Below, piece after piece: positions 10,931-22,051 of a stretch of 22,735 nt of DNA (positions are counted from its first letter, which is position 1; each line of letters begins with the position of its first letter). Under the pieces are notes generated by a model. It made no database searches. It had not been told where the DNA came from and saw only the letters and a program-made list of their open reading frames with translations. A program made the translations under genes and the position numbers. Source of the stretch: Haplomitrium mnioides (taxonomy: Eukaryota > Marchantiophyta > Haplomitriopsida > Calobryales); contig JBNGIS010035361.1 in assembly GCA_049999725.1 (NCBI GenBank), forward strand, positions 1 through 22,735, given 5' to 3'.

Positions 10931-11984
10931 GTGTTGCATTTGTTAAAACACACTCCTGAAGGAAATGAAATACAAGAAACTCTATTTGCGTACCCTATGG
11001 ATTTTTATATCACGCAAATAAAAAATTTTCATACTCATGCACAAAACATTGATCATACCATACTATGGCATAATCGCTTAGGACATCCGGACATGAAAAT
11101 GTTTCGAAAGATCCACAAAGTGACCCAATCTATTCCTTTAATCATAAAGCCATCTATGATTGAAAGATCATGCATACATTGTTCTCAAGGAAAATTGGCC
11201 TTACAACCAGCAATATTCAAGACAGTTCTAGAAATTCCAAAATTTCTTAAGAGGATACATGCAGATATCTGTGGTCCTATCGACCCACCCAGTGGACCTT
11301 TTCGTTACTTTTTGGAGATAATTCTGCGCTTCAACTAGATGGTCATAAGTATCATTACTCTCAACCCATAATTTAGTCTTCTCGAGGATATTGGCACATA
11401 TTCTGAAATTGAAAGTTCAATTTCTAGAAAGTCCAATAAAAGTCCTACGAGTTGACAACGCAAGAGAGTTCACATCAAAAAAATTTGATGATTTTTGCAT
11501 GACCATAAGTATAGATACCCAGTACTCTATTGTGCATGTCTATTTTCAAAATAGAATAGCCAAAAGAGTAATTCGCAACATTCAAACAATTGCTATGCCT
11601 ATGCTAATGCAAACCAATTTACCAATTTCTGCATGGGGCCATGCAGTATTATATGCTACATCAATTTTAAAATATGGGCCATCATCTTTCAGTACATTAT
11701 CCTCTCACCAACTTTTCTATGATAATATACCAGATTTATCCTATTTAAGAGTTTTCAGTTGTCAAGTCTTAGTTCCAATTATGGGACCGAAAAGGACTAA
11801 GATGGGGCCTCAAAAGCAAACAAGCATCTATGTGGGATATGACTCCCCTTCTATTATACACTATCTGGAACCATCCACTATAGATGTTTTCCAAGCTAGA
11901 CTAGTCGATTGCCATTTTTATGAGGATATATTTCCATCTCTATTTGAAGATCAAAATTCTTCATTACTGAAGAAACTCCAATAG
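10931..11984 (+). pseudogene. Copia integrase, broken, catalytic Glu lost
   Basis: Integrase would insert the DNA copy into the genome. The N-terminal zinc domain is present as LWHNRLGHPD (His at 11069 and 11084) and CIHC (Cys at 11171 and 11180). The first catalytic Asp is in HADICGPI (11264). Then a stop at 11336 and a frameshift near 11300-11326 move the reading to the next frame, which itself has a stop at 11346. The second Asp is in RVDNAREF (11454). Exactly 35 residues further, the expected Glu is Lys (AAA, 11562-11564), one G-to-A change from GAA. The C-terminal part reads AWGHAVLYA, LRVFSCQVLVPI, KRTKMGPQKQTSIYVGYDS and ends at a stop at 11982. Length and order match the family. Confidence 0.9.
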
Positions 11985-12466
11985 GAGAACATATCCACTA
12001 TATAGATAGATCAAAGAACAAGACAAGGTGAAGATGAAGTCAAGAGACTGCTTCACTTGGCTAAAACCGTCAAACAATTGCCAGATTCATTTAATGAAAT
12101 TGCAAAGGTAACAAGGTCACATATATCTACTATGAATATTCATCCAAGAATTCAAGATATTTCTAAACCAGTAGCTAACCAAGTACCAAGGAAAAAGAGA
12201 GGACATTCTTTTGGATCAAAGACTCTCAACCTCAGCAAAAAGCTTCGACAAAGAGAACTACATTCTCAGCTGATATGCCAATACCATCAACATCTACACC
12301 CAAACTATCTCAGCCAACCATCTGCCTATTGGAGCACCACGATAATCAAGATATCTTGATCCACTACATTGATGCACGGATTATATGGCAAAGAGAGAGT
12401 GTTGATGTAGATGACCATTTTGCATTCCTAGTTTCACAAACTATATCAAATACACCACTTGATCCA
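11985..12466 (+). pseudogene. Linker between integrase and reverse transcriptase
   Basis: The integrase frame continues after its stop as KQLPDSFNEIAKVT and a basic patch, VPRKKRGHSFGSK (about 12180-12220), typical of the poorly conserved linker in plant copia Pol. The reading moves to another frame near 12270, after which come LIHYIDARI and ISNTPLDPRYVKEAM, leading into the reverse transcriptase. No separate function is expected; the basic patch could act as a nuclear import signal in intact relatives. Confidence 0.65.
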
Positions 12467-13489
12467 AGATATGTTAAAGAAGCTATGGACAGTTCTGATT
12501 GGATAGAGTGGAAAAAGGCAATGGATTCAGAACTTGATTCTAAAATATAGAGGAAGGTATTCAGACCTTTAGTCCATGTTCCCTCTTATGCCCATTTAAT
12601 CGGATATAAGTGGATCTTTGTGAAAAAATGAAATGAAAAAGGTGAAATTGTCAGATATAAGGTATGCCTTGTAGCCAAAGGCTATACACAAATACTTGGG
12701 AGAGATTTTGATCTCACATACACTCTAGTTATGGATGTTATCACATACCTATTTCTACTAGGCTTTTCCTTAGGACATGAACTCATGATACATCAGATGG
12801 ATGTTGTGACAACATATCTATGCGAGCTGTTAGATACCCAAATCTATTTGAAAGCTCCACTAGAGATTATAGCAAGAAATATCTATCATATTCAAGGGGA
12901 GAATGTCACTAAACAAAAACCATCTATCGATCTATCTACCTCATTACCATCGATTTTAATCAAACCCAGTGGTGGTAGTACTGGGCCAAGACCTATAGTC
13001 CATGAGATGCAATCTAGGGAAAAATGACATATTCTTCTCTCTATGCATCAATCCATGCATCTGACCAAAGATGGATATGCAGTCCAGATCCTTAGATCTA
13101 TTTATGGACTTAAGCAGAGTGGTCAAATCTGGTATCACAGATTTCACGAGGAGATTATGGCCATGGGTTTTCACTTTGATAACATTGCACCAAGTTTATT
13201 CATTAAGAATGTTGACAAAGAATCTACAATTGTTGCATTATAAATTGATGATATAAACTTATTCGGTCACCAATCCTTACTTAAGCAAACTATTTCTATG
13301 TTTAAGAAAAATTTTGATATGAAAGATATTGGTAAGACCAAATATTGTTTAGGATTACAATTTGAGTACCTAAATGATGGCATATTAATGCATTAGAGTA
13401 GTTACACTAAGAAAGTCCTAAAACAATTTAATACAGATAAATCTTATTGAGTAATATCACCTACGAAGATAAGAACACTGGAGAGAAAA
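12467..13489 (+). pseudogene. Copia reverse transcriptase (RVT_2), broken
   Basis: Blocks in order are SDWIEWKKAMDSEL, GYKWIFVKK, VRYKVCLVAKGYTQ, HQMDVVTTYL, IYLKAP, SIYGLKQSGQIWY, IDDINLFG and DMKDIGKTKYCLGLQ. The first catalytic Asp is at 12800. At the YVDD box the Tyr codon is a stop (TAA, 13241-13243) and Val is Ile, but the two Asp codons (13247 and 13250) survive. Other stops lie at 12548, 12629, 13025, 13394 and 13448, and a frameshift near 13490 leads into RNase H. Between the IYLKAP and SIYGLKQSG blocks there are about 64 codons more than usual, in frame apart from a stop. Domain identity is certain; the copy cannot be active. Confidence 0.92.
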
Positions 13490-14186
13490 AGATATTCTCC
13501 AAAAAATTAAAGACATAGAGCCAATCCTCGGATCAAAAATACCATATCTCTCCGCTATAGGAGCTCTTATGTATCTTGCAAATCAAACACGCCTTGATAT
13601 TTCATTTGACGTGAACTTGCTTACAAGATATAGTTCACAACCTACTATACGGCATTTGAATGGTATCAAGCATATTTTTAGATATTTACAAGGCACATTT
13701 GATGTGGGACTATTTTTCCAAAATACTAATGATCAAATCCTTATTGGCTATGCACATGCAAGATACCTTTTAGATCATGACGATGCTAAATCCCAAACTG
13801 GTTATGTATTCCTATATGGCTTTACAAGTATATCATGGAAAAGTGCAAAGCAAACATTGACTTGTATATCTTCAAACCATGCAGAAATTATAGCTTTGTA
13901 TGAAGCCATTAGGGAGTGTTTATACCTACGAAGGATGATTGATCATATTTATTTACATTGTGGATTACCTTGCATATATGACTCGACTACTATATTTGAG
14001 GACAACTTGGCATGCTTACAACATGTCTCACAAGGTTTTGTTAAATGAGACTGTATTAAACACATTGCACCCAAGTTTTCCTTCACACATGAGCAAAAAG
14101 ACGAGACTATCTCTGTGCATGTTATCTCTACTAAAGAGAATATTGCAGATATTTTTATGAAGGCTTTAACTCCAGCACTGCACTAG
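13490..14186 (+). pseudogene. Copia RNase H and Pol C-terminus, broken
   Basis: A 159-codon open stretch (13569-14048) follows IPYLSAIGALM and reads through YLANQTRLDISFDVNLL, RYSSQPT, GIKHIFRYLQGTFDVGLFF, SISWKSAKQTLTC, SSNHAEIIALYEA and FEDNLACL. The first catalytic Asp is replaced by His (CAT, 13755-13757), while the Glu in HAEI and the Asp in FEDN remain. A stop at 14046 replaces what is normally a Gly codon. The same frame continues with CIKHIAPKFSFTHEQ and ENIADIFMKAL, the usual Pol tail, to a stop at 14184; HFCHSLGLL just beyond suggests the ancestral end lay slightly further on. Closely related to the fragment at 2-766. Confidence 0.93.
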
Positions 14187-14579
14187 CATTTTTGCCATTC
14201 TCTTGGACTACTTATCAAGATTATTATTATGACTTCATTGACTATTATCTCATTATATGGTCGACATTTTCATACTTATCTTTGTTATATATGCTGCTCA
14301 TGACATATTTCAAGACATCACTTGATTATTCTTTGTTTATATCTATGGCCTGCATCCATTTTTCTCCTTATTATTTCTTCTCTATATCTAGTCACTTTGT
14401 GGCATATGTATCCATTTATAAATAGTGGTTGTACTCTTTCTTTCACAGGAGTATGAGAAGGTTTTAATGAGGCAACATCTTTATTCTTCATATTGATTTC
14501 CTTAGTAGTGTTGGCAGTATTTTATCATAGGTTTTACATTTATCTTACGTGTGTTTATACCATTCCCCATGTTATAACC
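14187..14579. other. 3' untranslated part of the copia element
   Basis: About 390 bp between the end of pol and the polypurine tract. A 77-codon open frame at 14192-14425 is rich in Tyr, Phe and Ser and has no recognised motif. I see no envelope-like gene, as expected for ordinary copia. Confidence 0.6.
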
Positions 14580-14588
14580 AAGGGGGAG
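14580..14588 (+). other. Polypurine tract
   Basis: AAGGGGGAG lies directly against the start of the 3' LTR, the place where the RNase H-resistant primer for plus-strand DNA synthesis is expected. It is all purine and one of the few G-rich runs in the area. Confidence 0.9.
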
Positions 14589-14850
14589 TGTTACACTATA
14601 TATAGTAGGATAACTAGAATAATCTATAATTAGGTCTTAACCTATGATTAGTGTATATAACTAGGGTTATGGTTAATACTAATCCTAAAAGATTAGCACA
14701 TATACTCTTGTAACCTATGAGCATGTACACACATGTTATTACACACACATTCATACATTGAGAGAGAAGAGAGAAGTGGAGAGGAGATTTGTTTACCATT
14801 ATATATCTTAGTTCATGTTTGAATGATTGAATGATTCTTCCACTTCAACA
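14589..14850 (+). repeat. 3' LTR of the copia element
   Basis: Ungapped 262-bp match to 6580-6841 with 18 differences by hand count (about 93 percent identity). TGTT and AACA ends are intact. The CTAATC/GATTAG stem (14679-14696) is kept while its 6-base loop has changed from CTAGGA to CTAAAA. The GA-rich tract near the 3' end is unchanged between copies. The flanking AGAAG at 14851-14855 is the probable right target duplication. Confidence 0.95.
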
Positions 14851-14855
14851 AGAAG
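14851..14855. repeat. Right target-site duplication (AGAAG)
   Basis: Partner of ATAAG at 6575-6579, with one mismatch. See the left copy for the reasoning. Confidence 0.6.
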
Positions 14856-16340
14856 CTATATATTAGGTCTTCATGAATGCAAAGTAGTATATAGTTATAC
14901 ATAGAGTTTTTTTCAAAATTCAAGATCAAGTAGTCAAAAGATTGCTTCAAAACAAGAGCCAATAAAACATGGGAGAATTTTTCAAAAGATAATGCTGCCA
15001 AAGTTTACAATAAATTAAACAAAATGAGGCTCTTTTGTATTTTTTTGGAGTTTGTTTGCTAGTGGGTTTAAGTTAGGTTCACCACAAAATGATCCAAGAA
15101 AACATCAAAGCAAGATGATCAAGTTTCAAGAAGGAACTAGTTGGAACACATGCAATTCAGAAATCTAATTTGGTCATCTAAGACGAAAGGTAGCATCTAT
15201 AAGTTGTGTTTTTGTTAGAAAAAAGGAAATACTTATCCTTTCGGATTCATCTATGTTCAGATCTGGTTACTTTCAAATTTACCTTTTATTTAGATCTAGT
15301 TATCTTTAGAGCTTTTGGATATTTGGTCATGTGAAGTGTTATAGTTTGAAATCTGTTAGCAAACAAACACCCACTTGATAATTGTTTTTCTTACGCCATC
15401 AATATTGCCTCACAAATAAAGTATAAAAGAGAGAATTGTGATTAAAAATCAGGCCTCTTTAAAAGTCACTAGTTGTGCTTTATTACTTTTTGTTGGTCAC
15501 TCTCCTTTCTACCTTTACTACTTTGGGGATGCATACCAAAAGGACTTACAAAACTTAGATAAGCAAATCAATAGAATGCAATATGGGTGACGTTCTAAAA
15601 GTGTTGCGACCAAGAGAATCACCTTCTATGAAGATGGGTTACTTTGACATGGTCACATTTATGACTGGTAAAGTGCTCCAAAATCTTTGTGTGTGATTGT
15701 TTTTTGTGTATAGTTTGGTTATTAACCATGAAAAAAGAGATCAATCCATAGAATAAGAATCTAGCCATTCCAAATTTGTTGCATATGTTTGTCTAAAGCT
15801 AATAAGATGTAGTCTAGAAGAAGTGACCAGCCTTGTTTTTTTGGGTTAGACTTCTCCTACTCAATTATTGATGATGTACGTAGTCTATATGTAAGTCATG
15901 TTTTGTAAGCAACTATTAGTATTTTTTTCATTTGTTTAGTTGTTGTGTTTTATAGCTTGGATTAAGCTATATATTAGTTGCTCTAATATTTTCCATGAAA
16001 CTAGATATTTTGAGTTATTTTTTATATGTATGCCAAGGTAGTCGGGTGACTTGGTATGATTTTGATTTAGAGCCAAGTGTTGGAAGCCATTTGTAACAAA
16101 GTTGTGACTACTTGTAAAGGAGTTGCTACGAACATAAATATTTGACATCCTCTCCTTTTGTCTAGAGAAGACTCAATAAAGTATTGTTATTTGATCCACA
16201 TTTAGCAAACTTGTATGCTAGTATACACCATTGAATAAATATGATTCTCCTCCAAGTTGTATATAATAGGTATGTTTCTTTGTTGTAGATAGTAGTTTTC
16301 TATAGCTTAAGTAGAAAAGCATGAGCTTAGATTTGTTAAG

Positions 16341-16345
<5 letters not shown>
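14856..16345. other. AT-rich intergenic stretch, no gene recognised
   Basis: Short open frames only (70 codons or fewer), none with known motifs. A segment beginning TGTTGGAAGCC at 16078, with CATAAATAT near 16133 and AATAAA at 16175-16180, has LTR-like composition, but no partner or clear end was found. Otherwise nothing is seen. Confidence 0.55.

Positions 16346-16393
<48 letters not shown>
16346..16393. repeat. (CT)24 microsatellite
   Basis: An uninterrupted run of 24 CT dinucleotides (GA on the other strand). Perfect and long, so likely to vary in length between individuals. The antisense open frame across it encodes a run of Arg-Glu and is an artefact of the repeat. Confidence 0.99.
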
Positions 16394-16396
<3 letters not shown>

Positions 16397-19300
16397 GTAT
16401 TTCAAAGTTTATTTTTCTCAAATTCAATAATTATCCAACAAACTCTATCTATCATCCAATAGTTCTTTTGGATTTTTAGTAGAATACGCGCTTTGTTATA
16501 TCCATAGATTTCAATCCAATACTTCTTCAATATACATCTATTTTTGTAGTAAAAAAATGAATCAAGTTTTGTTGCTTATCACCTATTAAATTCAAATCTC
16601 TCTAATTACCTTTGTTGAGTCTTAGGTTCTTTTTTTCTTGGCAAGAGATGAAGTAAGTTGTTGTAAGTAAATGGATCTACATCAAAGTTCTTCTTCTTTT
16701 AAATTGAGATTTATGCTATATATAGAGAGTCCATATTCTCGATTTTAGGTTTCCCTTTACTATGTTCAGCCTTAGATCAAAGAGTGTTTGATGCTTGTTC
16801 TTCTTCTTATATAAAGAAAGAAACAACGAGCATCAATAGCATTAACACTTACCAAAATCAAACTTGATTGACTCAAATAGAAGTACAAAAAAATCCAACC
16901 TACAAAACCTCTTGACATCTTGGTTAGCTGATCGACTAGTGTTTTTCTTTCTTGTGTTGATAGTTCTTGCTTTAGGCTTTTCTTCTTGGTGTTTGAGCCT
17001 AAAATACAAGTAATCCTAAGTTAGCAAATAAACACAAACATAGATTGTCTTTTATTGCTAACAATTTCCATTTTGTAGCATTCATTTTGTTGTTCTATAT
17101 TGATGATGCCAATCTTTTACCTATCAATTTATGTTCGTTGATGTTATTATAAACTCTCTTCTCGGGACTTCCTAAGAGAACATAACTTGATCACCAAAAA
17201 CAAAAGAAAAGTCACAACAATTTTGATGTGGATATTTTTTTCCCAATTTTGAGCAACAACAAAGTGGTTGTAGGTTTTTGGCCATGAAAAAATGCTTTAA
17301 ACATAGTAAAGTAAAAATAAAGTCAACTTTCTAGTATGAAAAAGGTGTTGACCATAACTAAAGAAGAGAAACAAAATACTTGTACTCACATGTTTGGAGT
17401 TGTTGTAAGCAAGCTTTTGAGTTGAAAACCTTTGTTCCCAGTAAATATAATATATATTATCCAATCTATGAAACATATCCTTTATTGCATAACTTTCACA
17501 CTTTGCTTGGCCATCTTCTTGAAGATTATACATGGTATATATTCAAAGCTTTGTGCACAATGGGTTAAAGAGTTCCCTCCAAAATATGTCAATGAAGCAA
17601 AAATCATGATCAAAGATTAACAATTTTGGTATACAATGTTGGCAAAAACTAGTGACAAAGTAGAGTTTAGCAAATTGTAAAGCATCATGATTGTATCAAC
17701 TATTGGTGCTAAACACTACTAGAAATCAACCCTCTATGTGTTTTCTACAATTTCAACCATGTGCACATGAAAAATGTATAATTGCATATAGTCAAGAGTC
17801 TGGCTGGATTTCACAAGCAATCTGATTTAGGGAGAAAAGCACCAAATGCCTCTTAGTTGGATAGCTATTTTTGACATTAGACAGTCTAAAAGACACAAGC
17901 TGGAAGGTATCATCCATAGCTCTTGTTTTGAGTAGCATATTTCTAGCTCATAATACAAGATATTCATAGTCAAATTTATATTGTCAAGTTCTTACTAGTA
18001 ATATTTTCACTATGTAAATGTAGCACACGCAAAAATGTGACGAGCAATGAGTCATATTCAGCCTGGGTGATTTTATAGGGGTATTGAATTTATCCAACTA
18101 AAATATTTTCGATAGTTGTTTGTCAAAACCATGTATCTACATGTCATTTTGATGTTTTTGACTATATGCAAATACATTATAAATCCAATTGAGCACAACC
18201 AAGAAATATTTGGAATTGAAAGTCAAATTTTCTTTTAAGCAACTCAAATGTTTTTCTTTTTTCCTTCATCTAATATATTCCAAATATGATATTAAGTAGT
18301 TAGATGGCTCAAACTTTGTTTTTCAATTGCAGTTATTCATATTTCTTGTATTTCTTCTAAGTTTGATTGGTGTATTTGACTAGCTGCATAGTTTAAATTG
18401 GGCATTCGACCTCTTCTTAGGGATTTATCTTATAAGCAAAAGACCTAATTTTTTTTTGTATATAGTAGCTCTATACATCCTCTTTTCCTTTCCATTTTTC
18501 TATTAACTTATGTATTTATTTGCCTCCAAGATGATCTAGCTTGACGTTTTCCTTTGCTTCTAGAAAAGGATTTCTCTTCAAAAACTCGAAAAATTAAGGT
18601 GGTCTTGCTCATAGAAAAATTATATAGAAATAGTCTAAAATATTCTTCTATAGTTATTTTTTAAATAGGTAAAAATTTTCATTCCAAGTTTGTTTTTTTG
18701 AACATTTTTAAGCTGGCATAGGTTGAATTTATGTGGAAAAGCTCATGTTTTCAAGCTCCAATGCAATGTTTGGTGGCAACTACATGAAAGAAGGCATGAT
18801 CCAATATATATGAAATTAAATTAGACTTAAATGTATGAAATGTGAGAAATAATCACAATGTCACTACAAAGAAAACAAAATCATGACTCAAAAAGTTTAA
18901 TATTTCATTGAAGACGATTCCAATTCAATTTTCCAAAGTGCGTAGTGAAGCATAAGTGAACTTGAAATTCCAATGTGTTTGTCATGAAACAATTTCTACG
19001 AAGAATAACACCCAAATATACTCTAGAATACTTGATAAAAATGTGCTCTTTCTTGTTCACCAAGTGAGGCATATTCAACCTCACTTCTTGCAACATTCAA
19101 CAACAAGGATGAAGGTAGAATGTGATAGCTCTCTAGCTACTATTTTGGTTTTACCAGTGGATTCAAAACAATATTCAACAATAGAAGATTTAAAATCCCA
19201 AAAAGACTACCACTGTTACCACATAGGTTGTAATCATTCTTCTTGTGCCAAAGTCAATATGGCACTTCCAAATTTTAAATATAACTTGTATCATTGCATA

Positions 19301-21332
19301 TAGGCTTGAATCTATGTAATTTTTAACTATACATGAGACTTGTAGTCTTGCTTAGGGCCATTAAATTGATTCAAATTTTGGTAGTCTACGACGACTATTT
19401 AATGAGTGAATTACATTCACATACAACTTTTGGAAAATAATGTGGTCTCCAATGTTGATATGAAAGAAAAAAACACAATCAGCTTGAAGAATTGGGGTAT
19501 TTCAAAGAATGCAAATGATAATAATTTTTTTTTGCCTTTTAATATGACCCTATATGGTCTTTGATTTTCCTTATGTTTGAGAAAATAGGCTTGTATAATC
19601 AAATACTAGAAAGACAAAAGTTTTGAGGAAGAAAGTTGGCAATAAAATGGAAGTGGAGATGCAAAGATGTAATTCTATGATATGAAGCTAACACAATAGC
19701 AACACATGCAACTAGTTCTTAGAGGTCTCAAATCTCATTACGACTAAAAATAAGATACCTATGTGGCTGAAATATCCTACCAATGGCAAACAAATTTAGT
19801 TAGTGAATGGAAAGCTACTAAGTATAATGTTTGACAAAAATGCTTTTACTCAATGTTGGAAATGCAATCAAATTTGTCTAGTTTAATGCACAATTGTATA
19901 TGAAATATGAATCCAACTTGTCAAACTACAAACATCTCATAGTCGGATTGTAGGCTCTTAAAATGCAGCTCGAACAATCATTGCATCATGAATTGCACAT
20001 ATGATTAGTTGTTTTATTACAAACTATGTCGCATTATAGGTTGCAGGTATACACATTAGTGGTGGAAATGCATTCAAAATTGAGCATAAGGTAAAAGAAA
20101 AAAAAAAAACATCATTTCAATACTACAACAGCAATAACATATAGTCATATTTTCACTTGATTTTTCAATGTGGGTTTGTTGCCATATCAATCATATATAC
20201 ACTCATGTAATGTTTGATACACAAATGGATTTGTTGTGGTGTATATCATTGCATTTGCATTTGCAAATAAATAAGAAGTAGAGTATGCCTTGTCTTAAAG
20301 TTCACTCATACATACACGCAAATATGCTAATTAAACTCAATGAGCTGCATAACTAGGTCAAATGCTAATAAAGTGAGATGCTCTTAGCAAAATTCCACAT
20401 GAATCTTATTGCAATCAAACCATTTCAAAAAAAACTAAGACGTAAAATTTTGTCTTGTTTCATAAAAAAACCTAATGAGTTTTTATTTCAAAGTCAACAT
20501 CATTGTAATATTGTCTATATCTAACATTAAAAAAGAAATATGATGGTTTGGCATGCACAAACATGCACTTTTTATTTATAATACACACCAATTATTATGA
20601 TTGTTGGTCGTTTTTTTACCTCAAACTCTCATACTTGAGAGTTTCAATGAATATCAATGATACTTGCTCTACTAATGTTGTGTAATCCCTATGTTTTTTT
20701 GGCAACCTCATATGCATTCCCTTTGTTGTACATATCTCTCAATGGTAGTAATAAGGTTTTGAAAAATAATCTTGCTAAATCAGAGAATTTATCCAAAATA
20801 CAAACATGTTAGCACAACTCCTTTCTTGTTATGATTATCAAATTGACAATGTTGTATAAAATTATATGTGAAAAAAAAACAAGTGAATAAAACTACATTT
20901 GCATCCAATCTTTGATTTTGGTCACATAAAAAATTACAATGGTACTCAAGTACTCTTGCATCATGTAAAAAGAGCACAATTGTGGTGTTTGTCAACAATC
21001 AAGTAATGTTTGATAAACCTAAGGTATGTCTACACTAGACCTCCCGAGCTATAAAGTTCATATATCATACAAAAATTACATCTACTCCATGTGCTCAACA
21101 AGTTTTGAACCATCAAAAAACACCAAAGTTATACAAGAGCACACAAGTTACATGTAAGAAGTATAGAAGTAAAAATGCTTTGGTCATTGTGGTTATTCAT
21201 TTCTAGATGAGCATGACCAATGAATGGTATCTACAAACAACAGATGAATGCTACAACTAGTGACAAAATGAGCAATATACTCTTTATAATATGCATTACT
21301 CTCGCTTGCTAGCAATAGCCCAACCTTAGTAA
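16394..21332. other. AT-rich intergenic stretch, no gene recognised
   Basis: Nearly 5 kb with no supported gene on either strand. The longest open frame is 18956-19303 (+, 115 codons). It has several Cys and His residues but no ordered zinc motif, and no family was recognised. CACTACTAGAAATC at 17714 resembles the end of a CACTA DNA transposon, but no opposite end was found. The rest consists of A/T runs and short open frames. Confidence 0.55.
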
Positions 21333-22051
21333 GATTGGTTTTGCTAAATATATGTGTTGTATACATATCCTTTATCTACACACTTGATGGGAAATTTTCA
21401 TATGCTTTACATTCATTTTATCTTCAATAAAGTAACGATGCACTTTTAAATACATTCCTCCAATCGGAATTACAAGTTTCATGTCAATGTGAATTTCACT
21501 CTACTTATCACAAACTATCCTAGTGAGCTTGTGAAAATCCTCACCTTAATCTGAAAGTAGTTTTCTAAGCCAAAACACGTCATATATTTCTCTTCACAAA
21601 ACTTTGTATTTGGCTGATATTGATGGGAGAGCAACAACATTTCTCCAATAAACTACTACACTACTAGTCAAACAGAAACAAAAAGAACTTGACTTCATGT
21701 CTTAGTCATGTTTACTCAATCTGAATTATAGAAACCTTTTAATATCATCTTTCTTCCTTTGTTGTAAGGTAACCAATAGTGAGATACACCTTTCAGTTAT
21801 CAAAGTACTATCTTAGCATCTCTCCAATGAGAGAATTTAGATTCATGCATATATTTGCTAACATTTCTTATAACATCATACATATTTGGTCTAGTGGATG
21901 TAAGACCAATTAACTTGCCTACTAATCTCTTGTAAATTGATGTCTCTATTTGAGTTGTTTGAAGGAAATCAAGAAGCCCATGTCCCAAAATCCATAGGTG
22001 TAGCCATGGTCTTACAATACGATAGGTGTAGGATGAGCCTACAAAGCTCAA
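21333..22051 (-). pseudogene. Degenerate Ty1/copia RNase H fragment, minus strand
   Basis: Read on the minus strand from 22051, the frame gives TSIYKRLVGKLIGLTSTRP, VSKYMHESKFSHWRDAK and, after a stop and small shifts, LKGFYNSD, VVYWRN, VALPSISAKYKVL, IYDVFWLRKLLSD, IVCDK and finally LAKPI at 21333. These match in order the copia RNase H blocks: RLVGKLIYLT-TRPD, YMH-P-E-HW, GY-DSDW, V-WRSKKQ, S-AEY, WL-RLL, YCDNQSA and DIFTKPL. Many stops and at least two frameshifts make it dead. Its wording (RLVGKLI rather than YLSAIGALM) shows a different copia subfamily from the two plus-strand copies. No LTR, integrase or main reverse transcriptase blocks were found on either side, so it is a solitary fragment. 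Confidence 0.85.

Larger units (their letters stand above)
6580..14850 (+). mobile_element. Ty1/copia LTR retrotransposon, inactive, with both LTRs
   Basis: The element is bounded by two 262-bp direct repeats that begin TGTT and end AACA. It contains, in order, a tRNA-Met-type primer binding site, gag, protease, integrase, reverse transcriptase, RNase H and a polypurine tract. Integrase lying before reverse transcriptase is diagnostic of copia rather than gypsy. The span is 8,271 bp including 100 N. Plant copia elements of this type are usually nearer 5 kb, and the excess lies between the primer binding site and gag. All coding domains carry stops or frameshifts, and both integrase and RNase H have lost a catalytic residue, so the copy cannot move by itself. 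Because the 100-N gap lies inside, the link between the left LTR and the coding part depends on the scaffold being right. Confidence 0.88.

Noticed and set aside
16218-16427. Minus-strand open frame with a run of Arg-Glu
   Set aside because: The run is only the translation of the (CT)24 microsatellite.
17432-17700. Possible hAT-transposase-like reading (QWVKEFPPKYVNEAKIMIKD, then FW)
   Set aside because: Only a few scattered residues resemble the family; neither the DUF659 core nor the dimerisation region could be found nearby.
18956-19303. 115-codon plus-strand open frame
   Set aside because: Longest open frame on the right side, but its Cys and His residues do not form an ordered motif, no family fits, and such lengths occur by chance in 22 kb.
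21659-21667. CACTACTAG resembling a CACTA transposon end
   Set aside because: It lies inside the minus-strand RNase H remnant and is explained by that sequence. It also shows how easily the motif arises by chance.
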